From Thunnus maccoyii (lineage: Eukaryota; Chordata; Actinopteri; Scombriformes; Scombridae): a DNA stretch of 64,000 nucleotides. A model generated the notes under the pieces. The model had not been told where the DNA came from. It saw only the letters and a list, made by a program, of their open reading frames with translations, and did no database searches. The first letter of the stretch is position 1. Each line of letters starts with the position of its first letter. Shown one piece after another: positions 38,628-50,736 of this stretch. A program made the position numbers and the translations under genes. The stretch lies in contig NC_056546.1 in the NCBI RefSeq assembly GCF_910596095.1, positions 25,696,425-25,760,424 on the forward strand, written 5' to 3'.

Positions 38628-40744
38628 ATGTGGAAGGACTCCAGCAATGGTAAGACCTGCTTTATACTCTATAAGATTGAAAACAAGTAATTCTGCTTGT
38701 CAGTTTGCTTTGCTTAGTTCATAACCTGCAGCTATATGCTTTAGTTTTTGCAAACTGTTTAAATGACAGAGCTCTGGTTGAAATAGTTTAGTATGTGTTT
38801 AACTTGCTTACCAGGTGATGGTTTTACTGCACAGACAGGTAGTGTCAGGCATGTTGCCAATAACAGAAAAGCCTCTTTAAAATGATTTGCAGATCCTTGT
38901 ATTAGGTTGTGTAAACATGTCGACACTACTTGCATGTCATATAATGTAAAACCTGCCACCTATAAAGCTAGAACCCCTTAAAGAATTTGCTAATATTAGA
39001 ACAAGGGTCTGGTATAATCAGTGATAAAGACATACATGCTTTGTTTTGTATACTTGATAGTACAGCATCAGAACCACGCAAAGAGAAAAGGCAGTTAATT
39101 AAATCTATGACGGTAAATATTCAACATTCTGCATCTATGCATTGCATTAGTCAGGTTTACTGTTTCATTACAGCTGTAGAGGGAAGCCTGTAGAGCGACG
39201 AAGCAGAACTTAATGATTGAAATTGGGAAAGATGTGTTGTGGATCCCGTCTGATGTAGAACCTGCTCTCTTCTCCTCCCTCAGATGATGCCAGACCCGTT
39301 GGCTCCGGTGGCACCTCCTCTCGCAGTGCCAGCCGCAGGAAGAGGACCAGCTTCTCCAAAGAGCATGTGGAGCTCCTGCGCATCACCTTTGAGACTGACC
39401 CGTACCCTGGCATCAGCCTCAGAGAGAGCCTATCCCAGACCACGGGCCTTCCAGAGTCACGCATCCAGGTATGCAGTCGCCCCTGGCATCACATTTACTG
39501 AAAAAACCCTGTATCTTAGGAATAAATATGAAGATGAAATTAATGAATGGTTTTCAGTGAAATTGTAAGTTCAGATAAGTTTGAGGATTATCTTTATTTG
39601 GGGAATTGGATACTGATGTTCTTCCAAGATTAAATACACACAAATGTGCATGCTTTGCACATAAGTGTATAAGCAAACACACATGGTTGTGTGGTAAGGC
39701 ATTTTGTACTGTGGTTTCTGATCATTAGAAGGGCTCTGTTTCCAAATGCATCCTGCATACAACTGTTGATAGCACTATCACTCTATCACTTGATTTCCCT
39801 ATCTTTAAAGATGACACAAGCTGTTTTTATCGGGATCTTGTTTGAGGTGACAGATAGACTGTACAGCAGGCTCTGACAGCTGACATCTACTAGATCTGCT
39901 CTCCTCCTCCTACACTGGTGCCTGTTTGCCCAGAAGAATGATTAACAGAACAGAATGTGTTGTTTATCTGTCCTGATTCAAATCTAAACTCCTCTTCTCT
40001 GTCTTTCCTGTCCAGGTGTGGTTTCAGAACAGAAGAGCTCGCACCCTGAAGTGCAAAGGAGCCAAGAAAGCGCTGTGGCAGACTGAGAGCCCAGTCCAGG
40101 ATGCTCTACCTTCACCCCACACTGGAGCCAGGGGCCCTCAGGCTGGCTCAGTCCCTCAGGGTCCCCCACCGGCCTACCCAACCCAGGTGAAGGAGGAGAT
40201 GGAGGAGGCCTGCTTCTATGGACAGTGTCCTCCAGCCTATTCCACTATTGAGGAGCGTGGCCACTATGGTTCTGTGTATGGGCTCCAGCAGGGCAGCCCA
40301 CCCTTGAGGGGCTACTGGTCCCAGCCAGGCAGCCAAACATCCCCTGTCACGCCGCTGTGGTGCCACTCTCCCATGGAAGTGAGAAACTACAACTCAAGCT
40401 CCAACCAGGCAGCAGGCTTCATGTATCCTGGATCAGCAGAGCAGCAGATCTACATGCCTTGCTCCACCTCCCACTCCTCCACCCCGGACACCCCTGATTC
40501 TGGATATTGGGACACCAGTCTTGAAAACAGCCCTCCACTAGAAGGTCAGTACTGGCAAATGGAGGATTCGTGGAGTGGGGCTGCTCTGGAAGGATGCAGG
40601 GAGTCCGGACATCTGACACTGGTCCAGCACGCCCCCCTGCCTGAGCTATCCCTGCAGGAAATTCTGGGGGAGCTGGATGAGGACTGGCTGGGAGGAGAGG
40701 GCCTGGGCAGCCATGCTACTGAGGAGAAAATGGCTTTCTGCTGA
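38628..40744 (+). CDS. Paired-like homeobox transcription factor, Mix/Mxtx/SEBOX type, three exons
   Basis: Exons 38628-38649, 39284-39468 and 40016-40744 (phases 1 and 0) give 311 residues. Exon 1 encodes only MWKDSSN. The homeodomain spans about residues 24-83: it starts [16 protein letters not shown], has [12 protein letters not shown] in the middle and [12 protein letters not shown] in helix 3, so the hallmark Leu16, Phe20, Trp48, Phe49, Asn51 and Arg53 are present with Gln50. The intron between Gln46 and Val47 of the homeodomain is the position typical of paired-like genes. The remainder is Pro/Ser/Tyr-rich and ends in an acidic amphipathic segment ([15 protein letters not shown]), a likely activation motif. 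Relatives are early-embryo regulators (mix, mxtx1/2, sebox/mezzo) in endoderm or yolk syncytial layer. SKEHVELL points most to the teleost mxtx genes, but I cannot settle which. There is no OAR motif. Confidence 0.88.
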
Positions 40745-41010
40745 CAACTCTGTGATAAAGGATTACAGGACAGTTAGAAATCATATTTAATATTTTGATT
40801 TTTGTCATTTCAGTATTGCTTCAGAAATGTGTACATAAAAAACACCACAAGGACTTTGCAGCAGTATTGGAAATGGGATCAACACTGTGAAGATCCTGCA
40901 GCCCTAAATAATGTTTTTATCATCTCAAATTGACAACAGTTTGGTTAATGTATTTATTCATCTATTCAGTATTTATAACCTCTATTTATGATTTTCTACA
41001 CTTTTATACA

Positions 41011-41030
41011 AATAAATCAGTAGTAATAAA
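41011..41030 (+). terminator. Two poly(A) signals of the homeobox gene
   Basis: AATAAA at 41011-41016 and again at 41025-41030, about 270 bases after the stop, followed by a T-rich stretch (CTTTTCGTTTGCTTTTTTC). Confidence 0.6.
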
Positions 41031-41045
41031 GCATAAAATACTTTT

Positions 41046-43589
41046 CGTTTGCTTTTTTCATGCAAGAACTTACTTAATTTACAACCATGAAGATTTGGCA
41101 CTGTTAACGTCAACAGAGCCAGTTATTGCGTGAATTCTTCTGTTGTCCAGGTGTCACAGATTTTCTATGAAGCTTGGAGGGAAAGTAGGTCATGAACTAC
41201 AACCAGTAGATGGCACTTGTGAGTTGGGGGAAGGAAGAGAAGCAACAGATTTCTTTCTGCCCTAAACCTGTGCCTCTGTCTTCTGTGGGGATACAAGGTC
41301 TAATATGAAGAAATCATTTTCAAAATGAAAGGATTCTCATTTAGAAAAATAAAATTTAAGATTTTCTGTCAGTTATAAAGAAACATATCTTCTTTTAATA
41401 TAATGAAATGATTTCCATATATTCTGGCGTCACAGTAAAACCTTGTCTTAAAAATTAAAAAGTTACTTTTTTATCTGAAATCCCTCAGAAACATTCAAAT
41501 TATATTTTGTAATAGGACACATTGGCCTCAACGTATTTTACCCCAACAGCAGGAGTATTTTAAGTATTATGTCAAAATTTGATAGTTATCAAACCCTGAA
41601 ACTGACAAAATATTATCTGTTATTGGACAGGTCAATGAAACTCGATTGCTCAACTGACGTTACACACACACACACCATGGACCCATCACTCCTCTGGACT
41701 TACATGAAAACACTCTCTCATCATTCTATATGAAAAATTGGTAATAGCCTATGGTGAGATAAAGGAAATATTGAATGGGCAAAACAGGGGATATAAAGAT
41801 GATTAAGTGCTTGCCAAGACAAAAGGGACTAAAAAATGTTAAATAAAACCTTTTACCACATTTTGCTACTACTCCATGGTGCTAGCATTCAAAAGTTGAA
41901 GTCATTTTGTAATTTTACACCTATGAAAAAGGTCACTCTTTTGACCATCAGATTATCCGCTGTAGGCCTATCTGATGGGTGAATTAAACTGTCAGGTCGA
42001 GATGAAAGAATGTATCTCATCTTTTTACCATTTACCAATACACCCAGTGTGTCAGCCTTTCAGTATGTTTCTCCTGATCTGATGACCCCAACACATATTT
42101 CTTTATCAAACATGCAATGGGAAAATCCCAAGACAGTACACAGGATGTTAGGCTTGAGGCTTGACACTGTTTCCAGCAACAGTGAAATGTGCTTATATTG
42201 TTTATACTGTTTTGGTCCTCCTGCCTTCATCCTCAACATGAGAGGATGGGTGTTGTCCTTTTGTTAGTGTCTGGCGTAGGTTCCTTTTCCCAGTAAAAAC
42301 ACACAATAGGCCTGGACACAGGAGGGAACGCAGCTCCTCAACCTGTGTACTCACTAAAGATAGCTCAGCAGAGGAAATGTCGCAGACTGCCGGCGTCTGA
42401 CGTGTGTCGACAGGTGTTCAACCACACATGATGCTCAATAAATGACGCAAACAGCTAGGAGTGTAAAGGATACTGGCAATAAACCAAAGTAGGATTTGAT
42501 TGATTTGGGGCTAACCTTGAACCTAGAACCCTGTGTTTTTCCAAAATGTTATTCTTTGGAGGATGGAAAAGTTTGAGTAATGGATGGCAAAGTGATGGCA
42601 AAATTAATTTTTAATTTATCAGTAGATCAGTATAGCCTTCAGAAAACCAGAATACAATGATTATTTCACCTTAAAGTGGCTATAATCAATATAGCTGTAT
42701 GGAGAACATCTACAGCTACAATACTAACTACAAAACATCTGGATTTGGTCATGAATTCTGAGTCTTATCTCTGTATATTTGTCATAGCAGAACATGTCTT
42801 TAGTTTTGTCTTTACACTTGTCAATTACTCTCTGTTCATTTCCTCCAGTTTGGGATGGGACATAGACCCTGCCTATGAGATAAATGTTTGGCTCACTTCG
42901 ACTTACTTTTCAACCATTAAAATCTTCAGAAATAAAGAAATGGATACATAACATAATAAAAGCTTGGCAATCTTTTATTGTAGTAATATTGCACACTGAC
43001 ATCCCTCTGAAGTTTTAGATCATGTTGGTCAATTGTTGTCATAATGTTCAGATTATAGCAATGACAAAAAATCATTTTACACTGAAAATACAGCAGGCAT
43101 TTTATCTTTGAATTGGAATATGAAACACATGAAAAAAACATTAAAATTAGTCATATGTGCAAGAAACTCTGAATAACTGAATAAGTAGAAATGGCATCAT
43201 TAAGTAGGGGTCTAATAATGAATGAGGCAAATTCATTTCAATACAATTAAAGAAATTACTGTAAAGTGCATTTAAGTGCCGGAGGTCCATTTTTAACAAT
43301 ATGCAATTCCCTTAAGGTACCTTCCTTGAGATAGAATGAAAATTCTCTACATATTTAATTACAAAAAATACTGAGTTTGTTTTGATATTTCCAAAAAATC
43401 CGTAGTCAAATACTTACAACATTTGCCAAAGCAGTAAACATGACATAAATACTCGTTTTTGTTTTTGTGGTTTTAACTTCCCAAATGTTCAAACATCATT
43501 TTAGCTACAACAGAGCTCAGTCATGGATAAATCATATGTTTTTAGTCACTGTATTAATCAAACTATAGCCCGGTTCCTGATATTGGGGC
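41046..43589. other. Spacer, no supported gene
   Basis: AT-rich sequence with short CA repeats near 41665. On the reverse strand an AATAAA at about 42974 could end a long transcript coming from the - strand gene at 46.9 kb through the repeat array. I found no other feature. Confidence 0.4.
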
Positions 43590-46500
43590 TGCAGGTTACT
43601 GATAGAGACTGCAGGCAGTGGCTGGAGGAGCAGATGGTTACTGTGGGCTGGAGGGGGATGGTTCTGTGGATGACTGTAAGAAGCTGTTGGTGGAGTTTGG
43701 CAGAAGTTTCAGGTGGAGTGGGGCTCTTCAGCTTTCTAGCAGAGGAAGTTGGTGTAGGTTCTGGCTGCAGCTGTCTCTCAGAATCTGCAGGAGGGGGCAG
43801 CAGTACAGGTAACTTGCAGAAACTGGAGGCTGGAGGTGGAGGTTTGGGCTGTATCTGCAAGTGGAGGATTAAGATTAATTCTATTATTATCTCAGAGGGA
43901 AACTGGTTTGCAGTGTGTGCACAAAACCCAACATACCCAATAAAAAACATTCACACTAAAATAGAAAGAGAAACAATCGATAGTAATCCAAGAAATAGTC
44001 CACACATGGCATAAATCCTCTGTTAAAATACAGAGAAAACTACTCAGTACCGTCTAGCAATGCTCATGATGTACAAAGGGTCAATGTGAGAAGACACAAT
44101 GTAACAGAAATATGCACAATACAATACTTTCTACTGTGCAGCACTAACTACAGTACTGCTGTGAATACTGAGTTTTATGTGAAAGACATACACACCTGGT
44201 GTAGGTGTAGGTGGAGATTCAGACTGCAGCTCTCTGCCAGAACCTGCAGGTGAAGGGGTGGTGCAGGTTGCTAGCAGAGGCTGGAGGCTGGAGGCTAGGG
44301 TGGAGCTGTCTTTCACAATCTGCAGGTGGAGGAGGCGGTGCAGGCTGCTGGTAGATGTTTCAAAGAGGAACTGGAAATGGCTGTAAGTGGAGATTTGGAC
44401 TATAGCTGTCTGCCAGAATCTGCAGGTGGTGGGGGTGGTGCAGGTTGCAGGCAAAGGCTGGAAGTTGGTGGTTAGAAGATGGAGGCTGGGCTGGACTTGA
44501 ACTATCTGCAATAATCTGCAGGTGGAGGACGTGGTGCAGGTTGCTGGCAGATGCTGTAGGTTGAGATTTGTGCTGCATCTCTCTGCAAGAATCTGCAGGT
44601 GGAGGCGGCAGTGCAGGTTGCTGGCAGAGGCTGGTGGTGGAGACTGGAGGCTGGGGGCTGAGGGTTGGAAGTGGAGGTTTGGGCTGGAGCTGTTTGTCAT
44701 AATCTGCAGATGGAAGCAGATGATTCAGAGATGAATTGGAAGCGTCTGTAGGTGGAGGTTGAGGTTGCGGTATTCTGCCACAACCTGCAGGTGGAGGAGG
44801 TGGTGCAGGTCGCTGATAGAGGCTGCTGCTGAAGGTTCAGGCTGCAGCCTCTGCCAGATATCTGCACCGCCGCATACACCTGCAGATTCTGGCTGACAAC
44901 TGCAACCCCATCCTGTAACCACCTGTAGCCTCTGGCAGAGGCTACAGGTGGTTGCAGTTGTGGCTACAGGTTTCTGGCAGAGGCTGTAGGTGGTTGCAGT
45001 TGTGGCTACAGGTTTCTGGCAGAGGCTGTAGGTGGGTGTTTGGCTGCAGCTGTCTGCCAGAATCTGCAGGTGGAGGCAGCAACTGCAGATTGCAGGCAGA
45101 GGCTGCAGGTGGAGGTTCGGGTTGCAATTGTCTGCCAGAATCTACAGGTGGAGGCGGCGGCTGTACATTGCTGGCAGAGGCTATAGGTGGAGACCTGGGC
45201 TGCAGCTGTCTGCCAGAATCTGCAGGTGGAGGCGATGTGCAGATTACTGACAGAGGCTGCAGGTGGAGGTTTGGGTTGCAGTTGTCTGCCAGAATCTACA
45301 GGTGGAGGCGGCAGCTGTACATTGCTGGCAGAGGCTGCAGGTGGAGGTTCGTGTTGTAGTTGATTGCCAGAATCTGCAGGTGGAGGCAGCGTGCAGATTG
45401 CTGGCAGAGGTTGCAGGTGGAGGTTTGGGTTGCAGATGTCTGCCAGAATCTACAGGCGGAGGCGGCAGCTGTACATTGCTGGCAGAGGCTGTAGGTGGAG
45501 GCCTGGGCTGCAGCTGTCTGCCAGAATCTGCAGGTGGAGGCGATGTGCAGATTACTGGCAGAGGTTGCAGGTGGAGGTTCGGGTTGCAGTTGTCTGCCAG
45601 AATCCACAGGTGGAGGTGGTGGCTGTACATTGCTGGCAGAGGCTGTAGGTGGAGGCCTGGGCTGCAGCTGTCTGCCAGAATCTGCAGGTGGAGGCGATGT
45701 GCAGATTACTGGCAGAGACTGCAGGTGGAGGTTCGGGTTGCAGTTGTCTGCCAGAATCTACAGGTGGAGGCGGCGGCTGTACATTGCTGGCAGAGGCTGT
45801 AGGTGGAGGCCTGGGCTGCAGCTGTCTGCCAGAATCTGCAGGTGGGGGCGATGTGCATATTACTGGCAGAGGCTGCAGGTGGAGGTTCGGGTTGCAGTTG
45901 TCTGCCAGAATCTACAGGTGGAGGCGGCAACTGTACATCGCTGGCAGAGGCTGTAGGTGGAGGCCCGGGCTGCAGCTGTCTGCCAGAATCTGCAGGTGGA
46001 GGCGATGTGCAGATTGCTGGCAGAGGCTGTAGGTGGAGGTTTGGGCTGCAGCTGTCTGCCAGAATCTGCAGGTGGAGGCGACGTACAGATTACTGGCAGA
46101 GGCTGCAGGTGGAGGTTTGGGTTGCAGTTGTCTGCCAGAATCTGCAGGTGGAGGCGGCATGCAGATTGCTGGCAGAGGCTGCAGGTGGAGGTTTGGGTTG
46201 CAGTTGTCTGCCAGAATCTGCAGGTGGAGGCGGCATGCAGATTGCTGGCAGAGGCTGCAGGTGGAGGCCCGGGCTGCAGCTGTATTTGCCACAATCTGCG
46301 GGTGGAGGCGGCGGCTGCAGGTTGCTGGCAGAGGCTGCAGGTGGAGATTCGGGTTATAGCAGTCTACCAGAATCTGCAGGTGGAGGCGATGGCTACAGTT
46401 TTCTGGCAGAAACTGCGGGTGGAGGTTCAGGTTGTTGTAGTTCGGAATTTGTCTGTAAAACATTTTAGGTGGAGCACGTGTTTGTCGTGTCTGCTGTCTG

Positions 46501-46720
46501 CAGGTGGAGGCTAGGACAGCAGATGGCTGGTATCAGTTGGAGGCACAGTTAGATCGGATGGAGGCTGAAACAGGCTACTGGTGGAGGGCAAAACAGAGCA
46601 CTTCAGGTGGTTTACGGAAGTTGTAGGTGGAGGTGTACTTTCTGTAATCTGCAGGTGGAGCTTCAGGCTGCAGGTGGATGGTAGAGCATGCAGGTGGAGG
46701 CTGCAACAGCAGAGGTTGGA
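43590..46720 (+). repeat. Minisatellite with 38/77/154-bp hierarchy
   Basis: The basic 38-39-bp unit exists in two forms, GGCAGAGGCTGCAGGTGGAG and GCCAGAATCTGCAGGTGGAG plus spacers. They pair into units that alternate 76 and 78 bp (starts at 45481, 45557, 45635, 45711, 45789), so the higher-order period is 154 bp. The regular core is about 45035-46345. A local ~42-bp variant (CTACAGGTGGTTGCAGTTGT) repeats at 44933-45030, and the left flank 43590-44930 is decayed. Open frames of up to 221 aa run through both strands, but because 154 is not divisible by 3 each unit changes frame, so the array is best read as noncoding. Confidence 0.9.
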
Positions 46721-46890
46721 TGTGTAGTTGGCTGGAAAAAAGTTCAGACAGAAGCTGCATTTACTGATGAAACAAGACATACTACCTGTTAAAAAGACTT
46801 AAAACTACAATATTATTTACAGATTTGATCTTATTGAACTATTCTAATGTCTTTAACTATTTACAAACTACTGATACTGTCAGTTCAGTT

Positions 46891-48417
46891 TCAGTTCTTA
46901 GCTCTTTTTATTGGTGGCTGCTCAGGCTTTGGTTCTAATGAAATATCTACATCATGAAGGGGAGGATAGACTCCAACCCCATATGATACATCAACCTTCA
47001 CAAGCCCGTCCTCATTGGCTGAGGTCGTAAACGTGGGACGATTCAGTCTCTCCCACAGCTTTTGCTTGATACGACGGCCAAGCTCCAAACTGTATGGACG
47101 CAACCGGCCATTCTTGTATCTGTGAGGAGTGAAAGAAGCAAACATTTAATAATCACAATATGTGGGATTAAAAAGTTTTTATATATTGAAAAAAATGACC
47201 AATAGATTTTTAAGTGATAATAAAAATGTGACATGATTTGTTTGAAAAAGATTTAGATTTTTCATAAACATACGTCAGCATGTCATCAACCACTTCATGG
47301 TAGATCTGCTGGTACTCTTCTACTGAGCGGTTGTGTATCTTCAGAGGGCTGTCAGCTTGCAGGGGAGCAGTGGAGGGCCGGGGGCTGCCGGGGGCCACAT
47401 TTGAGACCGCTGGCAGGTCGGCAGGTGGGATGGCAGACCGAGGGACCAAATTCAGCAACCCTGGAATGTCAGCAGCCGGGCTGGAGGGCTCAGGAGTGGG
47501 AGCCAATACCTCTGGGGGTTCAACAGAAGGTTTGGAAGGACGGGCCACAGAGGTCCGCTTCCTCTTCCGGGGACGTTTGGCAGTAGTAGCAGATTGCTGG
47601 TGTTTCTGCTCCTGAGGAAGTTCAGCAGAGGATAATTTTTCAATCTCACAAGAGAAAAATCTGCGTTAGATGCACTGATCAAGTAAAAAACGTTCACAAT
47701 TTAACAGGGCTTTAGAAGAACAACCCTTAGTTTATTCAAGTCTGGATACAAGATGCAATTTAATTTCAAGGAAAATAATGTCACAGAGTAAAGCTGTGAA
47801 TTGGCACAGCTTGATGGGAACTAAGTCAAGTGAAAAGTAAGTCCAGTATGCAGTGCAATAAAACTGTGCAGCAGCGGCTGTGTCCAAAATCATTCATTAT
47901 TCACAATATAGTGAACATAGTGTGTTGTCTGATTCTGTATTTTGTGAGGATTCATATACCCTAAACAGTCCAGTGAATATTATCATGGCCTAATTAAACC
48001 CTAAATAGTGAACTCAAATTATCTCACAATGCAACTTAAAAAGTTAATGTGGCACTGACCACTAATAAAACACATTATGTTCAGTACTTCATGTGACATG
48101 AACAGTGTCCAATTGTTTTATCTGACAACAAGATAGTGTTCAGTTCTACAATTGGCTGCAGCTAGTTGACGACAGTCAGCAAGTTAGAGTGCTGTTAGAG
48201 AGACATTTTGATTTTCTACAATTCCTAAATAGTAAATGATGAAATGTTTTGTAAAGATTTTTTTTTTTTTTTTTTTTTAAAGAAAATTCAGAAGTCTAAC
48301 CTGGTCATCCCTGCAGCATGAACACTTGTTCCAGGCTGCAGGTTTCCTCGCAGCATCTGCCCGGCGTGCAGAGATTCTGCTGTCTCTCGAGTCTTGCAGG
48401 GTGGTGGGAACATCACA
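46891..48417 (-). CDS. Unidentified gene, last three coding exons
   Basis: Reverse-strand exons 48417-48301, 47611-47274 and 47119-46891 join in phase (0, then 2) and end at TAA. The first visible exon has a Cys cluster (CSCCRDDQ). The middle one begins with a nuclear-localisation-like KRPRKRKR, then a long Pro/Ala/Ser-rich linker, then a helical segment HNRSVEEYQQIYHEVVDDM. The last holds a strikingly basic, ordered stretch (NGRLRPYSLELGRRIKQK, then LWERLNRPTF) and ends IKRAKN. The composition suggests a nuclear protein whose conserved part is the C-terminal ~110 residues. I do not recognise the family. Earlier exons are not found; the 5' end could lie anywhere up to about 49.7 kb. The transcript runs toward the minisatellite, which may form its 3' UTR. 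Confidence 0.6.
48250..48282 (+). repeat. Poly(T) run next to a splice donor
   Basis: Over 20 T in a row (A on the transcribed strand) lie about 20 bases into the intron after the exon ending at 48301. It is probably the decayed tail of a retroposed element or slippage. Confidence 0.8.
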
Positions 48418-49450
48418 CTGCAACAATACACACACGTTAGAAGGAGGCCCCACAAGTGCAGTAAATGCAACAAATGACACTGAATAATGTGAATTTCATT
48501 TCACCATTTCTGCAAAAATTTGAACTTTCCCCTTCAAAATGGGGGAAAGTTCCATTCCCTAATATTTGCCCATAAACAGACCAGGAGACCCCAGAGAAAA
48601 CATTATCTGCTCTCTCTGTGCGGTGTGTACCCTTTTTCTGTGCTGGGATATTACCTGGCTGCAGATTTTGTGTGGTAACCTGAATACATGTATTCAATTA
48701 AGACTAAAGTACAAAAATTAAATAGTGAAGGTCTTAAAGCTCATTTTGACACAGGGGTCTTCTTCAGGACAGAGCCTTATATCAATGTGTTGCCTACTGT
48801 CTGAAAATATAATATCACATATCTGCTGGGTATTATATACTAACTTCAAATACTCCAGTGTTGCACTTAAATTCACAACATCAACATCACCTCAGCTGGG
48901 AGCTTGGTGATATCTTATTAAATATATTAAATAATGACATTATTGTCAGTAAGGCCGTGATTTAGTTATTTTATGCGCATCTTTGGTCTTTTTTTTAATG
49001 AATATACAGTATAAATGGAGCTGGTACAGTCCAGTACTGACAATGTACATCACTGCAGTAAAATAACAGGCACATGTGCAGGTGCTTCATTTCCCTGTAA
49101 TTCATTAGTTAATCTGAATTTCTCCTTCAACATATTGTTTTTACCATGTGACCCTGGGTTGGGGGAGTGTTCGTGTCAAAGTCTTTATATAAAACATCAG
49201 TGACATTTGAGGGCTCTGAAAGTCTCGACGGTAAAATACATTGAAAACACCATAGACTTTCAAAGTGTTCAAATCTCACATTTTCCATGATGGAAGTTTG
49301 TTTTTTCTCTCTCGTCAGTTTCAGTGAGTCTTTAGTCCTTAACAGGATGTAAGAAGTCCTCAGCAGAAGCGTTTATTTGCAAGAAATCGTCGAGTGAAAG
49401 TTGTGAAAACTTTTCTTGACCGTTAGGTTTTGTTGAGGTTTAAATGATGA

Positions 49451-49510
49451 TCATATAGAATTGATGCGCTTGGAGACAAACATAGCAACCATGGAATCCT
49501 CGGCGTCCAT
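49451..49510 (-). other. Short ORF with a strong start context
   Basis: The reverse strand reads CAAAATGGACGCCGAG, then encodes MDAEDSMVAMFVSKRINSI and stops. It lies about 240 bases downstream, on that strand, of the duplicated module copy at 49752. It could be an upstream ORF or a first exon, but no good donor precedes the stop. It is recorded as weak. Confidence 0.2.
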
Positions 49511-49751
49511 TTTGTGCACGTCTGTTTTTACAGTCACATCTCACCTCTGTGATCCAAAGTTTCATCCAATCAACCTGCAAAAGGCCTGAAATCAAATCCA
49601 CATCCAACTATGAAGAAATGTTTAGCTCTGACTGCGTCCTCAGTCATTCAGTTTGTTTCGGTCTTTATATAAACAGCTTCTTATAGAAGAGACTGTATCT
49701 GCAGGCTTTTGAAACATTTTGACTAATAAACTACAATCTCATTTATAAATA

Positions 49752-49931
49752 ACTTTTCAGATGGTATTTTTATTTTCAGTCTATATCTCAGATTTGCCAT
49801 GCAGCAGCAGCGAGATCAATATGTGCGTCTCCAAATTTAGAGTGTGCATTTTACGCACGTGGCACAGCAGCGGTAATTTAATTAATTATTGAAATCTTTC
49901 TACATGGCGACAGGATCAGTCAGGGTCTAAC
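49752..49931. repeat. Duplicated ~180-bp module with CACGTG, copy 1
   Basis: Shares with copy 2 (50737-50922) the ordered phrases CTTTTCAGANGGTATTTT, ATCTCAGATTTGCCATGCAG, TGCGTCTCCAAATT, TTTTACGCACGTG, TGAAATCTTT and CAGTCAGGGTCTAA. This copy contains GCACGTGG. An extra CAG triplet (GCAGCAGCAGCG) distinguishes it. Confidence 0.7.
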
Positions 49932-50354
49932 TGTCATTCAGGGCTTTCAGGGATAACTTCAGGGCTTTAGCTGTTCAACACAGACCCCAGGTTTGTCCAG
50001 TAAAACATTTGGACCATAGAAGACGTCCTCTTGTCCTTACAGTAGATAACAACAAAATGTGTCGACAGATAATAATGAAAACATTTTACTGTACCATCAG
50101 TGAAACCATTCAATAACGGCATCTCTTGTCTCAGTGAACAGATAAACCAAACATCACGGATGCGCAGGAATTTCAGTGATTGCTAAAATATAAATTTAAC
50201 TCAATAAAATATATCGTGTGCCATCATAATTGGGGTGTTGTATTATTGTGGTTTGAGACGTCACGGTGCTTCACAGAGGTAATATAATTTTCCCCCAAAC
50301 ATTGAAGACAATGAGTAAAACATAAACTGAGGTGATTTTTAATTGTTTTGACTT

Positions 50355-50360
50355 TTTATT
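50355..50360 (-). terminator. Poly(A) signal after the 50.4-kb exon
   Basis: AATAAA on the reverse strand, 34 bases beyond the TAG at 50394. The close spacing supports a terminal exon there. Confidence 0.4.
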
Positions 50361-50393
50361 TGTGGACTCTTTTGGCACTCTCTGATCTCTCTG

Positions 50394-50498
50394 CTAAATA
50401 TTGTGGAAATCTTTCACTGTGTGAGTGTCACTGCCCCGAGTCTTCTCTGCCAACTCGCCCCCAGCTTCTTTAAATGGAGCGTCCAGTTCCTCTGTCAG
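50394..50498 (-). CDS. Probable terminal coding exon of an unidentified gene
   Basis: After an acceptor (GGTTGTTTCAG) the reverse strand reads 34 codons and TAG, closely followed by AATAAA. The peptide starts LTEELDAPFKEAGGELAEKT and ends TVKDFHNI. It is charged and helix-like, and I do not recognise it. About 60 bases upstream a 28-codon reading frame (50645-50559, containing ALQDDQKAKVQTLYDV) looks coding-like but has no good donor, so the upstream structure is unresolved. It could be a decayed paralogue. Confidence 0.35.
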   Translation of the reverse strand: MTEELDAPFKEAGGELAEKTRGSDTHTVKDFHNI

Positions 50499-50736
50499 CT
50501 GAAACAACCAAACATTAGAAAGGTTAAGTGGACAAACATGGAGATGGTGTAATCTGATTTATGAGTGTATCAGGACATCATACAGTGTCTGAACTTTTGC
50601 CTTCTGGTCATCCTGTAGGGCTGTATCTACTACAAACCATGACATGTACTATAACATGACATGACATGGTAGTTGTTGCTTTTGTTTTTTCAGGCAGTAT
50701 CAAATTAATATTGATATCTGCTCATTTACTACATAC

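Noticed and set aside
39210-39464. 84-aa reverse ORF over homeobox exon 2
   Set aside because: Antisense shadow of the homeodomain exon, whose forward frame is unmistakable.
45244-46514. Long ORFs on both strands (up to 221 aa), Gly/Cys-rich or Pro-rich
   Set aside because: They are frames through a 154-bp minisatellite; adjacent units are read in different frames and both strands are equally open, so there is no coding constraint.
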